The notes below the pieces were generated by a model. That model saw only the letters and a program-made list of their open reading frames with translations. It made no database searches and was not told where the DNA came from. A stretch of 64,000 bases of DNA from Marinobacter nauticus (GTDB taxonomy: Bacteria; Pseudomonadota; Gammaproteobacteria; Enterobacterales; Shewanellaceae), in assembly GCF_019801015.1 (NCBI RefSeq), contig NZ_JAHVJZ010000003.1, forward strand, positions 434,001 through 498,000, read 5' to 3'. The position numbers and the translations under genes are program-made. Below are positions 9,110 through 18,302 of this stretch, one piece after another (the stretch's first letter is position 1; the number at the start of each line of letters is the position of its first letter).

Positions 9110-10225
9110 TTAATCCAGATCGATGGTGACGCCGTCCATGTAACCGGAGCCGGTATGGTTCGACTGCTTAAGTTTGATCATCAGGCGCAGATCGTTGGGG
9201 CTGTCGGCGTAATGCAGGGCGTCCACCATGCTGATCTCATCCGCCATATAGAGGTCAAACAGCGCCTGGTCGAAGGTCTGCATGCCCTGCTCACGGCTTT
9301 TGGTCATGGTTTCCTTCAGCTCAAACAGCTGGTTTCGGGCGATCAGATCCGACACCCGCGGCGTGTTGAGCAACACTTCAATGGCCGCCCGGCGGCCCTG
9401 GCCATCCCGGTGAGGCACCAGCTGCTGGGCCATGATCGCCCGCAGGTTCAGCGAGAGGTCAAACAGCAACTGCTGATGCTTCTCCTTGGGCACCAGGTGG
9501 AGGATACGGTCCAGCGCCTGGTTGGCGTTGTTCGCATGGAGGGTGGCCATACAGAGGTGGCCGGTTTCCGCAAAGGAGAGGGCAAACTCCATGGTTTCCT
9601 GGGAACGGATCTCCCCCAGAAGAATCACATCCGGGGCCTGACGCAGCGCACTCTTCAGTGCCGCATCAAAGGATTCGGTGTCGATGCCCACTTCCCGTTG
9701 GGTGACGATGCTCTGAGCGTGCTCATGAACAAATTCGATCGGATCCTCAATGGTAAGGATATGGCCTTTCTGGTGTTGATTCCGGTACCCCACCATGGCC
9801 GCCAGCGACGTGGATTTACCGGTACCGGTTGCACCAACCAGCACCACCAGACCCCGCTTAGCCATACAGATGTTCTTCATCACATCCGGCAGGTGCAGCT
9901 CTTCCATGGTCGGGATCCGGGTTTCAATCGAACGCATCACCATGCCCGGATTGTCCCGCTGCCAAAACGCCGACACCCGGAAGCGGGCGCTTTGTCCTGG
10001 CTCGCTGTAGGCAAAATTGGCTTCCAGCTGCTCGTGGAACTGACGGCGGTTATCGTCGGTCATGACGCTTTCCACCAACGCCAGCGCGCCCTCTCTGTCG
10101 AGGGGCTCACTGGTCAGCTGCTGCAACTCGCCGTCAATCTTGGCACTGGGCGGAAAGCCCACGGTGATAAACAGGTCCGACGCTTTGCGCGCCAGCATGG
10201 TTTCCAACAGGTCTTTGATCGCCAT
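9110..10225 (-). CDS. pilU: Type IV pilus retraction ATPase PilU
   Basis: 371-residue hexameric secretion-type ATPase, longer than PilT as usual for PilU. Walker A is GATGTGKST (near residue 130), the Asp box and Walker B region are LTIEDPIEF and VILLGEIRSQETME, and the His box is TGHLCMATLHANNA. It assists PilT in pilus retraction and twitching. The C-terminal extension (LKQSNHTGSGYMDGVTIDLD) is a PilU feature. It follows pilT by 9 nt. Confidence 0.94.
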   Translation of the reverse strand: MAIKDLLETMLARKASDLFITVGFPPSAKIDGELQQLTSEPLDREGALALVESVMTDDNRRQFHEQLEANFAYSEPGQSARFRVSAFWQRDNPGMVMRSIETRIPTMEELHLPDVMKNICMAKRGLVVLVGATGTGKSTSLAAMVGYRNQHQKGHILTIEDPIEFVHEHAQSIVTQREVGIDTESFDAALKSALRQAPDVILLGEIRSQETMEFALSFAETGHLCMATLHANNANQALDRILHLVPKEKHQQLLFDLSLNLRAIMAQQLVPHRDGQGRRAAIEVLLNTPRVSDLIARNQLFELKETMTKSREQGMQTFDQALFDLYMADEISMVDALHYADSPNDLRLMIKLKQSNHTGSGYMDGVTIDLD

Positions 10226-10234
10226 GTGAGCTCC

Positions 10235-11269
10235 TTACAAGGCGTTCTTATTGGCGGTTTTGGTCATCGCTTCTGCGCGGGTGATCAGTCCCTGATTCAC
10301 CAGTTGCATCAGACTCTGCTCCAGGGTCTGCATGCCGTGTGCCATCCCGGTCTGAATGGCGGAATACATCTGGGCCACTTTATCCTCGCGGATCAGGTTG
10401 CGGATCGCCGGGGTGCCGATCATGATTTCGTGCGCCGCGGCCCGGCCGCCGCCCACTTTCTTCACCAGCGTCTGGGAGATCACCGCCTGCAGGGATTCGG
10501 AAAGCATGGTGCGAACCATGTCTTTTTCACCGGCGGGGAACACATCGACGATACGGTCAATGGTTTTGGCGGCGGAGGTGGTGTGCAGGGTGCCAAATAC
10601 CAGGTGGCCGGTTTCTGCTGCGGTCAGGGCCAGTCGAATGGTTTCCAGGTCCCGCATCTCGCCCACCAGAATCACGTCCGGGTCTTCACGAAGTGCGCTG
10701 CGCAGTGCATTAGAGAAGCTGTGGGTGTCCTTGTGCACTTCCCGCTGGTTCACCAGGCAGTTTTTGTTCTCATGAACAAATTCGATGGGATCCTCAATGG
10801 TGAGAATATGGTCATGGCGCTGCTCATTGATGTAGTCCACCATGGCCGCCAGCGTGGTACTTTTACCGGAGCCGGTAGGTCCGGTCACCAGCACCAGGCC
10901 TTTGGGGTAGGAAGCAATGTCCTGAAAAATCTCGGGCGCCGCCAACTCCTCCAGCGATAACACCTGACTCGGAATGGTACGGAATACCGCACCGGCACCG
11001 CGATTCTGGTTAAAGGCGTTAACACGGAAACGGGCCAGACCCGGCACCTCAAAGGAGAAGTCCACTTCCAGGTGCTCTTCAAACTCTTTGCGCTGACGGT
11101 CATTCATGATGTCGTAGATCAGCGCATGCACCTGTTTATGATCCAATTGGGGCAGGTTGATCCGCCGGACTTCCCCATCGACCCGAATCATCGGCTGGAC
11201 TCCGGCGGAGAGGTGCAGATCCGAAGCGTTGTGTTTTACACTAAAGGCCAGTAGTTCAGTAATTTCCAT
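10235..11269 (-). CDS. pilT: Type IV pilus retraction ATPase PilT
   Basis: 344 residues, the family length. Walker A GPTGSGKST, Walker B VILVGEMRDLETIRLALTAA and His box TGHLVFGTLHTTSAAKTIDR are all intact; the C-terminal AIRNLIREDK motif needed for retraction is present. It powers disassembly of type IV pili. It is the first gene of a pilT-pilU unit and diverges from yggS across only 27 bp. This pilT/yggS arrangement is widespread in gammaproteobacteria. Confidence 0.96.
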   Translation of the reverse strand: MEITELLAFSVKHNASDLHLSAGVQPMIRVDGEVRRINLPQLDHKQVHALIYDIMNDRQRKEFEEHLEVDFSFEVPGLARFRVNAFNQNRGAGAVFRTIPSQVLSLEELAAPEIFQDIASYPKGLVLVTGPTGSGKSTTLAAMVDYINEQRHDHILTIEDPIEFVHENKNCLVNQREVHKDTHSFSNALRSALREDPDVILVGEMRDLETIRLALTAAETGHLVFGTLHTTSAAKTIDRIVDVFPAGEKDMVRTMLSESLQAVISQTLVKKVGGGRAAAHEIMIGTPAIRNLIREDKVAQMYSAIQTGMAHGMQTLEQSLMQLVNQGLITRAEAMTKTANKNAL

Positions 11270-11296
11270 ATTGTTTTCTTAGGCTCCCCGTAAGAT

Positions 11297-11977
11297 ATGT
11301 CCACCATAGCAGAGCGGCTAAATGAAGCCCAAGCTCGAATTGATGCTGCCGCCGCCCGTGCCGGGCGCAGCGACGCCATCACTTTGCTGGCAGTGAGTAA
11401 AACCAAACCGGCAGAGATGATCCGCGACGCCTACCTGGCCGGTGCCCGGGATTTCGGCGAAAACTACCTTCAGGAAGGGCTGGATAAGATTCAGCAGCTG
11501 AAGACGCTCGATATTCGTTGGCACTTTATTGGGCCTCTTCAGTCCAACAAAACACGATCGGTGGCAGAGCACTTCGACTGGATCCACAGTGTTGATCGCC
11601 TCAAGATCGCTCAACGATTGAGTGAGCAGAGACCTTCCGGCATGGCGCCGCTGAATGTCTGCATTCAGGTCAACATCTCCGGAGAACAGAGCAAGTCCGG
11701 CGTCGGGCCGGATGCCCTGACCGAGCTGGCGGCGCAGATCGCCGGGTTACCCGGATTGCGTCTGCGGGGCCTGATGGCGATCCCGGCTCCGGAAGCGGAC
11801 GAAGCCCGCCAGCATCAGGCGCTGGCCGAAATGAAGCAACTGTTTGACGCCCTCAAGGCCGAACACCCCGGTCTGGATACCCTGTCGATGGGGATGAGTG
11901 GCGATTTGGAAGCGGCGGTCGCCGAAGGCAGCACCATGGTGCGCATCGGCACGGCCATCTTTGGCACCAGGAAGTGA
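11297..11977 (+). CDS. yggS: PLP homeostasis protein YggS (PLPBP)
   Basis: 226-residue TIM-barrel PLP-binding protein without known catalytic activity that buffers free pyridoxal phosphate. The PLP lysine lies in LLAVSKTKPAEMIRDAY; WHFIGPLQSNKTR and the C-terminal LSMGMSGDLEAAVAEGSTMVRIG (phosphate cup) are family signatures. It is the first gene of yggS-proC-yggT-yggU and overlaps proC by 4 bp. Confidence 0.95.
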   Translation: MSTIAERLNEAQARIDAAAARAGRSDAITLLAVSKTKPAEMIRDAYLAGARDFGENYLQEGLDKIQQLKTLDIRWHFIGPLQSNKTRSVAEHFDWIHSVDRLKIAQRLSEQRPSGMAPLNVCIQVNISGEQSKSGVGPDALTELAAQIAGLPGLRLRGLMAIPAPEADEARQHQALAEMKQLFDALKAEHPGLDTLSMGMSGDLEAAVAEGSTMVRIGTAIFGTRK

Positions 11978-12807
11978 ATAACGTGACACAAGATATCCGT
12001 ACCGTTGCCTTTATCGGCGCGGGAAACATGAGCCGCAGCATCATCGCCGGACTGGTCAAAGGCGGTTATCCCGCTGACCGAATCCTGGCCAGTAACCCCA
12101 GCCAGGGCAAACTGGATGCGTTGGCAGCCGATTACGGCATCCGCACCACCAATGACAACCTCAGCGCAGTGGCGGACGCGGATGTGGTGGTGATGGCGGT
12201 AAAACCGCAGTTGATGGCGGAGGTGTTTGCCCCGGTCGCCAACATGAACCTGGACGGCAAACTGTTTATCTCCATTGCCGCCGGTGTCACCTGCGAGCGA
12301 CTGAGCCAGTATCTGGGTGGCCATCAGGCGTTGGTTCGCACCATGCCAAACACCCCGTCCATGTTGGGCCTGGGCATGACCGGGCTCTACGCCGGGGATG
12401 CCGTCGGTAACGCGGATCGCGCTTTTGCCGGTCACCTGATGTCCGCTGTGGGAGAGATAATCTGGCTGGACAGTGAAGCTGGTATCGATCAGGTGATCGC
12501 CTGCGCCGGGAGTTCGCCGGCGTATTTCTTCCTGTTTATGGAAGCGATGGAGCAGGGCGCAGCGGCTTTGGGTGTCAAACCGGAGGACGCCAGACTGATG
12601 ATTCAGCAGGCAGCCATTGGCGCAGCCGAGATGGTGAGGCACAATCCTCAGTTAAGCCTGGCGCAACTGAGAGCCCAGGTCACCTCCAAAGGGGGCACCA
12701 CTCACGAGGCGGTGCAGACTTTGGAGCAGCAGGGACTGCGTGATTCGGTAAATGATGCCATGCAGGCCGCCGTGCGGCGTGCCCAGGAAATGGCCAAAGA
12801 GTTTTAA
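11974..12807 (+). CDS. proC: Pyrroline-5-carboxylate reductase
   Basis: Last step of proline synthesis: NAD(P)H-dependent reduction of pyrroline-5-carboxylate. The Rossmann motif VAFIGAGNMSRSIIAGLV opens the protein; VRTMPNTPSMLGLGMTGLY and SSPAYFFLFMEAM are family blocks, and TSKGGTTHEAVQTLEQQGLRD marks the C-terminus. The start is GTG at 11974, giving a GTGA overlap with the stop of yggS; a second GTG lies 9 nt on. 277 residues. Confidence 0.94.
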   Translation: MNNVTQDIRTVAFIGAGNMSRSIIAGLVKGGYPADRILASNPSQGKLDALAADYGIRTTNDNLSAVADADVVVMAVKPQLMAEVFAPVANMNLDGKLFISIAAGVTCERLSQYLGGHQALVRTMPNTPSMLGLGMTGLYAGDAVGNADRAFAGHLMSAVGEIIWLDSEAGIDQVIACAGSSPAYFFLFMEAMEQGAAALGVKPEDARLMIQQAAIGAAEMVRHNPQLSLAQLRAQVTSKGGTTHEAVQTLEQQGLRDSVNDAMQAAVRRAQEMAKEF

Positions 12808-12825
12808 TTGGGGAACCCAAATACC

Positions 12826-13374
12826 ATGAATGCGATGACCTATCTGGTAACCGTTCTGTTCAACCTCTACCTGATGGTGGTGTTGTTGCGCTTCGCCCTG
12901 CAACTGGTGCGTGCGGACTTCTACAACCCTTTCAGCCAGTTTATCGTCAAGGCGACCCACCCCATTCTGGCCCCAATGCGTCGCATTATTCCCAGTGTCG
13001 GCAGTGTCGACCTGGCCACTGTGGTGCTGGCTCTGCTGGTGGGCTGCGGCAAGTGGGTAGCGGTTCTGGCACTCAACAGTCAGCCCCTTAATCCGATGGA
13101 CATCATTCTGCTGGGTGGCCTGACGGTGCTGAAAGAGGCGGGTGTGCTGCTGTTCTGGCTGCTGCTTATCCGCGCCATCCTGAGCTGGGTATCCCAGGGC
13201 TACAATCCGTTTGAAGCGCTGCTGCATCAGCTGACTGAACCGCTGCTGTCGCCGATTCGCCGGGTGATTCCGCCGATGGGCGGTCTCGATCTCTCCATGC
13301 TGGTACTGCTGCTGGGGATGAACTTTATCAACCTGCTTATCGGTGACCTGATCCCCCTGTGGCGACTGGTTTAA
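12826..13374 (+). CDS. yggT: YggT family membrane protein
   Basis: 182 residues with two YggT repeats, each a pair of hydrophobic segments around a basic, proline-rich turn ([20 protein letters not shown] in the first, [25 protein letters not shown] in the second, quoted in part). Inner-membrane protein; members have been linked to osmotic or division functions, but the role is unclear. The ATG at 12826 is chosen; the open frame reaches a TTG at 12808 just after the proC stop. Confidence 0.88.
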   Translation: MNAMTYLVTVLFNLYLMVVLLRFALQLVRADFYNPFSQFIVKATHPILAPMRRIIPSVGSVDLATVVLALLVGCGKWVAVLALNSQPLNPMDIILLGGLTVLKEAGVLLFWLLLIRAILSWVSQGYNPFEALLHQLTEPLLSPIRRVIPPMGGLDLSMLVLLLGMNFINLLIGDLIPLWRLV

Positions 13375-13378
13375 TTTG

Positions 13379-13669
13379 ATGAGCCAGGCGATTGAGCGCC
13401 AGGGTGATGACCTGCTTCTGAAGCTCTACATTCAGCCCAAGGCCAGCCGGGATCAGCTGGTTGGCCTGCACGGCGACGAGTTTAAAGTGGCCATCACCGC
13501 CCCACCGGTCGACGGCAAAGCCAACGCCCACCTGATCAAGTTCCTGGCCAAGCAGTTCAGGGTCGCGAAAGGGCAGATCAGCATCGTGAAAGGGGAGCTG
13601 GGGCGTCACAAACAATTGAAGATTCAGTCGCCAGCGCTGATTCCGGATCCGCTGGCACAGCTACTATAG
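13379..13669 (+). CDS. yggU: DUF167 family protein YggU
   Basis: 96 residues, small alpha/beta fold. Signatures: [19 protein letters not shown] and [17 protein letters not shown], then [12 protein letters not shown]. Function unknown. The ATG at 13379 lies 4 nt after the yggT stop; a TTG one codon earlier is in frame but less likely. Confidence 0.9.
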   Translation: MSQAIERQGDDLLLKLYIQPKASRDQLVGLHGDEFKVAITAPPVDGKANAHLIKFLAKQFRVAKGQISIVKGELGRHKQLKIQSPALIPDPLAQLL

Positions 13670-13705
13670 TGAAGTTAAGGACCAGAACATGTTAAGGAGT
13701 CCGCC

Positions 13706-14143
13706 ATGTTGAGGTACGCCTTTGTGCTGCTGTTTTCCCTGTTTGCTGCCCTGCCCGCCAGCGCCGAGCAGGTTCAGAGAGTCGGTAAGTACGCCGTTCA
13801 CTATGTCGCCTTCGGCAGCACCTTCCTGACTCCGGAAATTGCCCGCACCTATGACATCACCCGAAGCCGCTATGTCGGACTGGTGAATGTCACCGTGATC
13901 GACACCTCCCTGCCCGGAGATGAAACCCACGCGGTAGCCGTGGATATCGAAGGCACGGCACGTAACCTGTTGGGCAACGTGAAGAACCTGCGCTTTAAGG
14001 AGATCCGCGAAGGCACCGCCATCTACTACATCGCGGAAGTGGATCATCGCAATGAAGAGACCTTCACCTTCGACATCTCGCTGGAGAACACTCAGGGCCT
14101 CAGCTCGGAGTTAAGCTTCAAACAGAAGTTCTTTGTCGACTGA
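13706..14143 (+). CDS. DUF4426 secreted protein
   Basis: 145 residues. The signal peptide ends LPASA-EQ. The mature domain is a small beta-sandwich-like DUF4426 protein (VGKYAVHYVAFGSTFLTPEI, later TFTFDISLENTQG). It is commonly found next to yggU or rdgB in this group of bacteria; function unknown. An AAGGAG site stands in front of the ATG. A terminator hairpin follows. Confidence 0.85.
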   Translation: MLRYAFVLLFSLFAALPASAEQVQRVGKYAVHYVAFGSTFLTPEIARTYDITRSRYVGLVNVTVIDTSLPGDETHAVAVDIEGTARNLLGNVKNLRFKEIREGTAIYYIAEVDHRNEETFTFDISLENTQGLSSELSFKQKFFVD

Positions 14144-14164
14144 CCCTACTCTGATGCTGTTCAA

Positions 14165-14205
14165 CACCGGGGCGCCCTTGTAAGATCGGCGCCCCGGTGC
14201 TTTTT
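14165..14205 (+). terminator. Terminator after DUF4426 gene
   Basis: 12-bp perfect stem (CACCGGGGCGCC, 14165-14176, pairing with 14188-14199), 11-nt loop, then CTTTTTC. It separates the DUF4426 gene from rdgB. Confidence 0.8.
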
Positions 14206-14242
14206 CAGGCCCGCATAATTAACCCAGATGACCGGAGTGTTC

Positions 14243-14848
14243 ATGTCCACCACCCAATCCATTGTTCTGGCCACCGGCAATGCCGGAAAAGTGCGAGAGT
14301 TTGCCCAGTTGCTGGCGGAGTATCCGCTGGAAGTCCTGCCGCAGAGCCAGTTTGATGTACAGGAAGCGGTTGAGGATGGCACCACCTTTATCGAGAACGC
14401 CATCATCAAAGCCCGCAATGCCGCCCGCGCTACTGGCCTGCCCGCCATTGCCGATGACTCCGGCATCGAAGTGGACGCACTGAATGGTCGCCCTGGCATC
14501 TACTCCGCCCGCTTCGCCGGCGAAGGGGCCAGCGCCACGGATAACTGGCACAAGCTGCTGGCTGAAATGACCGGCCAGAGTCAGCGCAGCGCCCGTTTCC
14601 AGTGCGTACTGGTGTACATGCGCCATGGCGACGACCCCTCCCCGATCATCGCCCAGGCCAGCTGGGAAGGCAGCATTGCGGAAGGCCCCCATGGCGATGA
14701 AGGCCACGGCTATGACCCGATCTTTACCGTCGCCGGCGATAAGCGCACCGCGGCACAACTCAGTGCCGATGAAAAGAACGCCCTGAGCCACCGCGGCAAA
14801 GCGATGGCAGAGTTGCTGGCCCAGTTCAAAGCCAAGGGGATCCTGTAA
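14243..14848 (+). CDS. rdgB: RdgB/HAM1 dITP/XTP pyrophosphatase
   Basis: Hydrolyses non-canonical purine triphosphates (dITP, XTP) to monophosphates, keeping them out of DNA. 201 residues. SIVLATGNAGKVREFAQLL at the start, the catalytic region IADDSGIEVDALNGRPGIYS, and SHRGKAMAELL at the end are all present. The ATG at 14243 has GGAGTG upstream; an earlier in-frame ATG at 14228 lacks a ribosome site. It abuts hemW directly. Confidence 0.95.
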   Translation: MSTTQSIVLATGNAGKVREFAQLLAEYPLEVLPQSQFDVQEAVEDGTTFIENAIIKARNAARATGLPAIADDSGIEVDALNGRPGIYSARFAGEGASATDNWHKLLAEMTGQSQRSARFQCVLVYMRHGDDPSPIIAQASWEGSIAEGPHGDEGHGYDPIFTVAGDKRTAAQLSADEKNALSHRGKAMAELLAQFKAKGIL

Positions 14849-15988
14849 GTGTCACTGCCACCGCTGTCGCTCTATATCCACATCCCGTGGTGTGAGCAGA
14901 AGTGCCCCTACTGCGACTTCAACTCCCACGCCCGCAAAGGCGCCATCCCGGAGTCGGAGTACATTGATGCCCTGCTGGCGGACCTGGATCAGGATCGCCC
15001 TCTGGCCCGGGGTCGGCACCTGAGCAGCATCTTTATCGGCGGTGGCACCCCTTCACTGGTTTCCCCTGCCGGCATCGCCCGGCTGCTTCAGGGCGTGAAT
15101 GAGCGTCTGCCGCTCAAGCCGGACTGCGAAGTCACCATGGAAGCCAATCCCGGCACGCTGGAAGCGGACCGGTTTCGCCCCTACCGGGAGGCCGGCGTCA
15201 ACCGCCTCTCCGTAGGCGTGCAAAGCTTTCAGCAGGACAAGTTGCGCATTCTTGGCCGCATCCACGGCGCGGATGAAGCCCGCCGGGCTGCCAATGAAGC
15301 CCGCAAAGCCGGGTTTGAGCGCTTTAACCTGGACCTGATGCACACCCTGCCCAACCAGACCGTACAGGACGCCCTGTACGACCTGCAGGAAGCGATTGCG
15401 CTGGCACCGCCACACCTGTCCTGGTACCAACTGACCATTGAGCCCAACACCCAGTTTGCCTCCCGTCCGCCGGAACTGCCGGACGACGACACCCAGTGGG
15501 CCATTTTTGAGCAGGGTAAAGCGATGCTGGAAGCCGCCGGCTATCGTCAGTACGAGATCTCCGCCTGGGCCAAACCCGGCTACCAATGCGAGCACAATCT
15601 CAACTACTGGCGCTTTGGTGACTATCTGGGTATCGGCTGCGGCGCGCACGGTAAGGTTACCCAGGCGGACGGGGCCATTCTGCGCACGGTCAAAGTGAAA
15701 CACCCCAAAGGCTATCTGGAGCCGGGCCGCTCGCCGATGACGGAGCAGTACGAAGTCGCGCGGGAAGATCAGGCGCTGGAGTACTACATGAATCGCCTGC
15801 GCCTGATGGAGCCGATGCCACTCAGCGAACTCTCCAGCCGCACCCAGTTGCAACTGGACGATGTCGCCGGCCCACTCGAATGGGCCACCCGGCGCAAGCT
15901 GATCCGCCGGGACAATGAGACCATGCAGCTGACCGAACAGGGGCATCGTTTTTTGAACGAGCTTTTGGCGCAGTTCCTGCCTGATTAA
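14849..15988 (+). CDS. hemW: Radical SAM heme chaperone HemW
   Basis: 379 residues, GTG start one base after the rdgB stop codon. N-terminal YIHIPWCEQKCPYCDFNSH carries the CxxxCxxC cluster motif in the HemW form with the extra Cys-free start that separates HemW from HemN. IFIGGGTPSLVS and VNRLSVGVQSFQ are SAM-site blocks, and the HemW C-terminal domain follows. HemW binds heme and delivers it to respiratory enzymes; it was formerly annotated as an oxygen-independent coproporphyrinogen oxidase. Confidence 0.94.
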   Translation: MSLPPLSLYIHIPWCEQKCPYCDFNSHARKGAIPESEYIDALLADLDQDRPLARGRHLSSIFIGGGTPSLVSPAGIARLLQGVNERLPLKPDCEVTMEANPGTLEADRFRPYREAGVNRLSVGVQSFQQDKLRILGRIHGADEARRAANEARKAGFERFNLDLMHTLPNQTVQDALYDLQEAIALAPPHLSWYQLTIEPNTQFASRPPELPDDDTQWAIFEQGKAMLEAAGYRQYEISAWAKPGYQCEHNLNYWRFGDYLGIGCGAHGKVTQADGAILRTVKVKHPKGYLEPGRSPMTEQYEVAREDQALEYYMNRLRLMEPMPLSELSSRTQLQLDDVAGPLEWATRRKLIRRDNETMQLTEQGHRFLNELLAQFLPD

Positions 15989-16024
15989 CCCAAGCGTTAA
16001 GATCTGCTAACAGTTTGGGTTTTT
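15987..16024 (+). terminator. Terminator after hemW
   Basis: Stem AACCCAA / TTTGGGTT with an internal GTTA/TAAC pairing, closed by T5. It starts within the hemW stop codon. Confidence 0.7.
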
Positions 16025-16080
16025 CCCATTAGCAACTCACGTGCAACACTGCGCCCACTTCTGGACGCAAGGAGAGCCAC

Positions 16081-17928
16081 GTGAAATCCCAGTTTACCCT
16101 CGCTGCTTTGTCAGTTTGCGCCGCCCTCACCCTGAGTGGCTGCGCCCAGCAATCCCCGACCACTGCTGACACCTCTGTGGTTGCCGCCACCGACGTGGCG
16201 CAATCGGAGTCGGTCAAAGCCAATGCCCTGTTTGAGTCCATCTTTATGGATAACGTGATGGCATCCCCCATCAGCCAGACCTATCTGGGCATCAAGCAGG
16301 ATCAGGACAAATGGGACGAGTTCAGTGAAGCGAACTACGCCGAAAACCTGGCCCGCACCAAACGTCACCTGGCGCAGCTGAACGAGATCGATGAGTCCCG
16401 TCTGGACCCGCAAACCCGGCTGAGCTTTCTGCTGATGAAGCAACGTCTGGCGCAGAGCATTGAGGACCACCAGTGGCGTCATCACAGCTACCCCATCAAC
16501 CAGATGTACGGCTACCAGTCCACCACCGCGTCGTTCCTGATCAACCAGCACCGCATCACCAGCGAAGCCGATGCCCAGGCCTACATCAGTCGCCTTGTTG
16601 GCATCGAAGCGCGCTTTGACCAGGTCATTGAGCAGCTGAAAATCCGCGAAGCAAAAGGCATTGTGGCCCCCCGCTTTGTGTTCCCCTACGCCATTAACGA
16701 CAGCAAAAACATCCTCTCCGGGGCCCCGTTTGAAGCCGGTGAAGACAGCACCCTGTTTGCCGACTTTAAGGCCAAAATCGCCTCACTGGACCTGAGCGAT
16801 GCCCGTAAGGCCGAGCTGACCGCGGAAGCGGAAGCGGCTCTGCAAGGGCCGGTCGCCAAGGGTTACGGCAAACTGGTCAGCTTTATGGAAGGACAGTATG
16901 AGCGCGCCAGTGACGATGCCGGTGCGTGGAAATTCCCTCAAGGGGCAACCTTCTACAACAACGCCCTGGCCCGCACCACCACCACCGACTTCAGCGCCAG
17001 CCAGATCCATCAACTGGGGCTGGATGATGTGGCCCGCATCCACGATGAGATGCGCGCCATCATGAAGCAAGTCGGTTTCAAAGGGGATCTTCAGGCGTTC
17101 TTCGCCTTTATGCGCACCGACAGCCAGTTCTACCTCAGCAATGACGATGCCGGCCGCGCTACGTACCTGGGCCAGGCTGAGCAGTATATCGGCGACATGA
17201 ACCTGCGACTGGATGAGGTGTTCGGGGTCAAGCCCAAGGCACCGCTGGTAGTGAAAAAGGTGGAAGCTTTCCGGGAGAAGTCCGCTGGCAAAGCGTTTTA
17301 TCAGCAACCGGCTCCGGACGGCAGCCGCCCGGGCTTCTTCTACGCCAACCTGTACGACATGAGCAACATGCCCACCTACCAGTTGGAAGCGTTGGCGTTC
17401 CATGAAGGGATCCCGGGCCACCATATGCAGATTGCCATCGCCCAGGAGCTTGATGGTTTGCCCAAGTTCCGTCGTTTCGGAGGCTATACCGCCTACGTTG
17501 AGGGTTGGGGCCTTTATTCCGAGTACCTGCCTAAAGAGATGGGATTCTACCAGGACCCTTACAGCGACTTTGGCCGCCTGGCGATGGAGCTGTGGCGGGC
17601 CTGCCGATTGGTGGTGGACACCGGCATTCACGCCAAGGGTTGGACCCGTGAACAGGCCATCGACTATCTGGCCGAAAACACTCCGAACCCGCAAGGGGAT
17701 GTGGTCAAAGCCATCGAGCGCTATATCGTGATGCCGTCCCAGGCCACCGCGTACAAAGTCGGCATGATGCGCCTGCTGGAGTTGCGCGAGGCCGCTAAAG
17801 CCGAATTGGGCGACCAGTTTGACCTGCGCGGCTTCCACGATGTGGTGCTGGCAAACGGGCCGCTGCCTCTGAATGTACTGGGCGAGCAGGTCAGTGAGTG
17901 GGTAGAGAATGAGAAAGTGCGGCTGTAA
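16081..17928 (+). CDS. DUF885 putative metallopeptidase lipoprotein
   Basis: 615 residues, GTG start. A signal peptide with lipobox (LTLSGC, Cys21) predicts an anchored envelope protein. The DUF885 domain carries the zinc-peptidase-like motif HEGIPGHH at residues 441-448, followed by YTAYVEGWGLYSEYL, which supplies the downstream Glu. The family is distantly related to M32 carboxypeptidases; its substrate is unknown, peptides being the likely one. It stands alone, with terminators on both sides. Confidence 0.88.
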   Translation: MKSQFTLAALSVCAALTLSGCAQQSPTTADTSVVAATDVAQSESVKANALFESIFMDNVMASPISQTYLGIKQDQDKWDEFSEANYAENLARTKRHLAQLNEIDESRLDPQTRLSFLLMKQRLAQSIEDHQWRHHSYPINQMYGYQSTTASFLINQHRITSEADAQAYISRLVGIEARFDQVIEQLKIREAKGIVAPRFVFPYAINDSKNILSGAPFEAGEDSTLFADFKAKIASLDLSDARKAELTAEAEAALQGPVAKGYGKLVSFMEGQYERASDDAGAWKFPQGATFYNNALARTTTTDFSASQIHQLGLDDVARIHDEMRAIMKQVGFKGDLQAFFAFMRTDSQFYLSNDDAGRATYLGQAEQYIGDMNLRLDEVFGVKPKAPLVVKKVEAFREKSAGKAFYQQPAPDGSRPGFFYANLYDMSNMPTYQLEALAFHEGIPGHHMQIAIAQELDGLPKFRRFGGYTAYVEGWGLYSEYLPKEMGFYQDPYSDFGRLAMELWRACRLVVDTGIHAKGWTREQAIDYLAENTPNPQGDVVKAIERYIVMPSQATAYKVGMMRLLELREAAKAELGDQFDLRGFHDVVLANGPLPLNVLGEQVSEWVENEKVRL

Positions 17929-17945
17929 CTCGCACTGATGCCCTG

Positions 17946-17964
17946 GCCCGGCTTTCAGCCGGGC
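17946..17964 (+). terminator. Hairpin after DUF885 gene
   Basis: Perfect 8-bp stem GCCCGGCT / AGCCGGGC with TTC loop, 17 nt after the stop codon. No T-run follows, so it may stabilise the 3' end rather than terminate; the true terminator lies at 18006. Confidence 0.5.
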
Positions 17965-18005
17965 TCTGTTACCGCGCTTTGGGTAACCGAGTGGGACAAA
18001 GAAAA

Positions 18006-18040
18006 AGGAGGCCACCAGGGCCTCCTATTTTTTTATTTTG
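18006..18040 (+). terminator. Rho-independent terminator downstream of DUF885 gene
   Basis: Stem AGGAGGCC / GGCCTCCT with a 5-nt loop, followed by ATTTTTTTATTTTG. Confidence 0.85.
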
Positions 18041-18134
18041 TTGGGCGTATTTGTTTTTTTGCCGCGGCCCATCGCCAGCTACCACTCCAAAGCTATGCTG
18101 CTTTTTGTAGGGTACGGAGGGTGATCCTTGCTTT

Positions 18135-18295
18135 TAAAAAAGGCCCCGGATCCGACCGGGGCATAAAAGTCCAGATGATGGATCCTAACAATCCGTCAAA
18201 GGCATCGCGCGAGGAGCAATGCCTCAGATCAAACGTTACTGACTACTCGAACGTTCCGGAGGGGTCATTCCGGAGGCTTTCCAGTGACGTTTGAT
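18135..18295 (-). ncRNA. Candidate orphan small RNA (about 160 nt)
   Basis: Transcription on the minus strand is predicted from a strong promoter (18303-18330) to a strong terminator (18136-18162). The inferred 5' end forms a long helix: nine bases ATCAAACGT (18295-18287) pair perfectly with 18236-18228, and four more pairs follow after one mismatch. A second hairpin GGCAT...ATGCC covers about 18201-18223. Seven GGA triplets are spread along the RNA, two inside repeated TTCCGGA elements, which raises the idea of a CsrA-binding RNA, but typical AnGGA loops are not clear. No ORF is convincing. It is not 6S, tmRNA, RNase P, GcvB or Spot 42 by eye. Confidence 0.6.
18136..18162 (-). terminator. 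Terminator of the candidate sRNA
   Basis: Read on the minus strand: GCCCCGG, TCGGAT loop, CCGGGGCC, then T6. A classical rho-independent terminator pointing left, although no protein gene stands within 300 nt upstream on that strand. Confidence 0.85.
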
Positions 18296-18302
18296 GGGGG
18301 CC

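Noticed and set aside
9083..10960. 625-codon open frame on the plus strand opposite pilU and pilT
   Set aside because: It is exactly antisense to two well-recognised ATPase genes; its translation is His/Gly/Leu-rich and matches no family. GC-rich codon use leaves such frames open.
18107..18165. Start of Spot 42-like RNA (GTAGGGTACGGAGG) on the plus strand
   Set aside because: The first nine bases resemble Spot 42, but the rest does not, no plus-strand terminator follows, and the synteny with polA is missing.
18130..18190. FMN riboswitch-like words (AAAGTCC, GATCCGACCGGGGC)
   Set aside because: Only the 3' part looks similar; the 5' conserved blocks of an RFN element are absent and no riboflavin gene is next to it.
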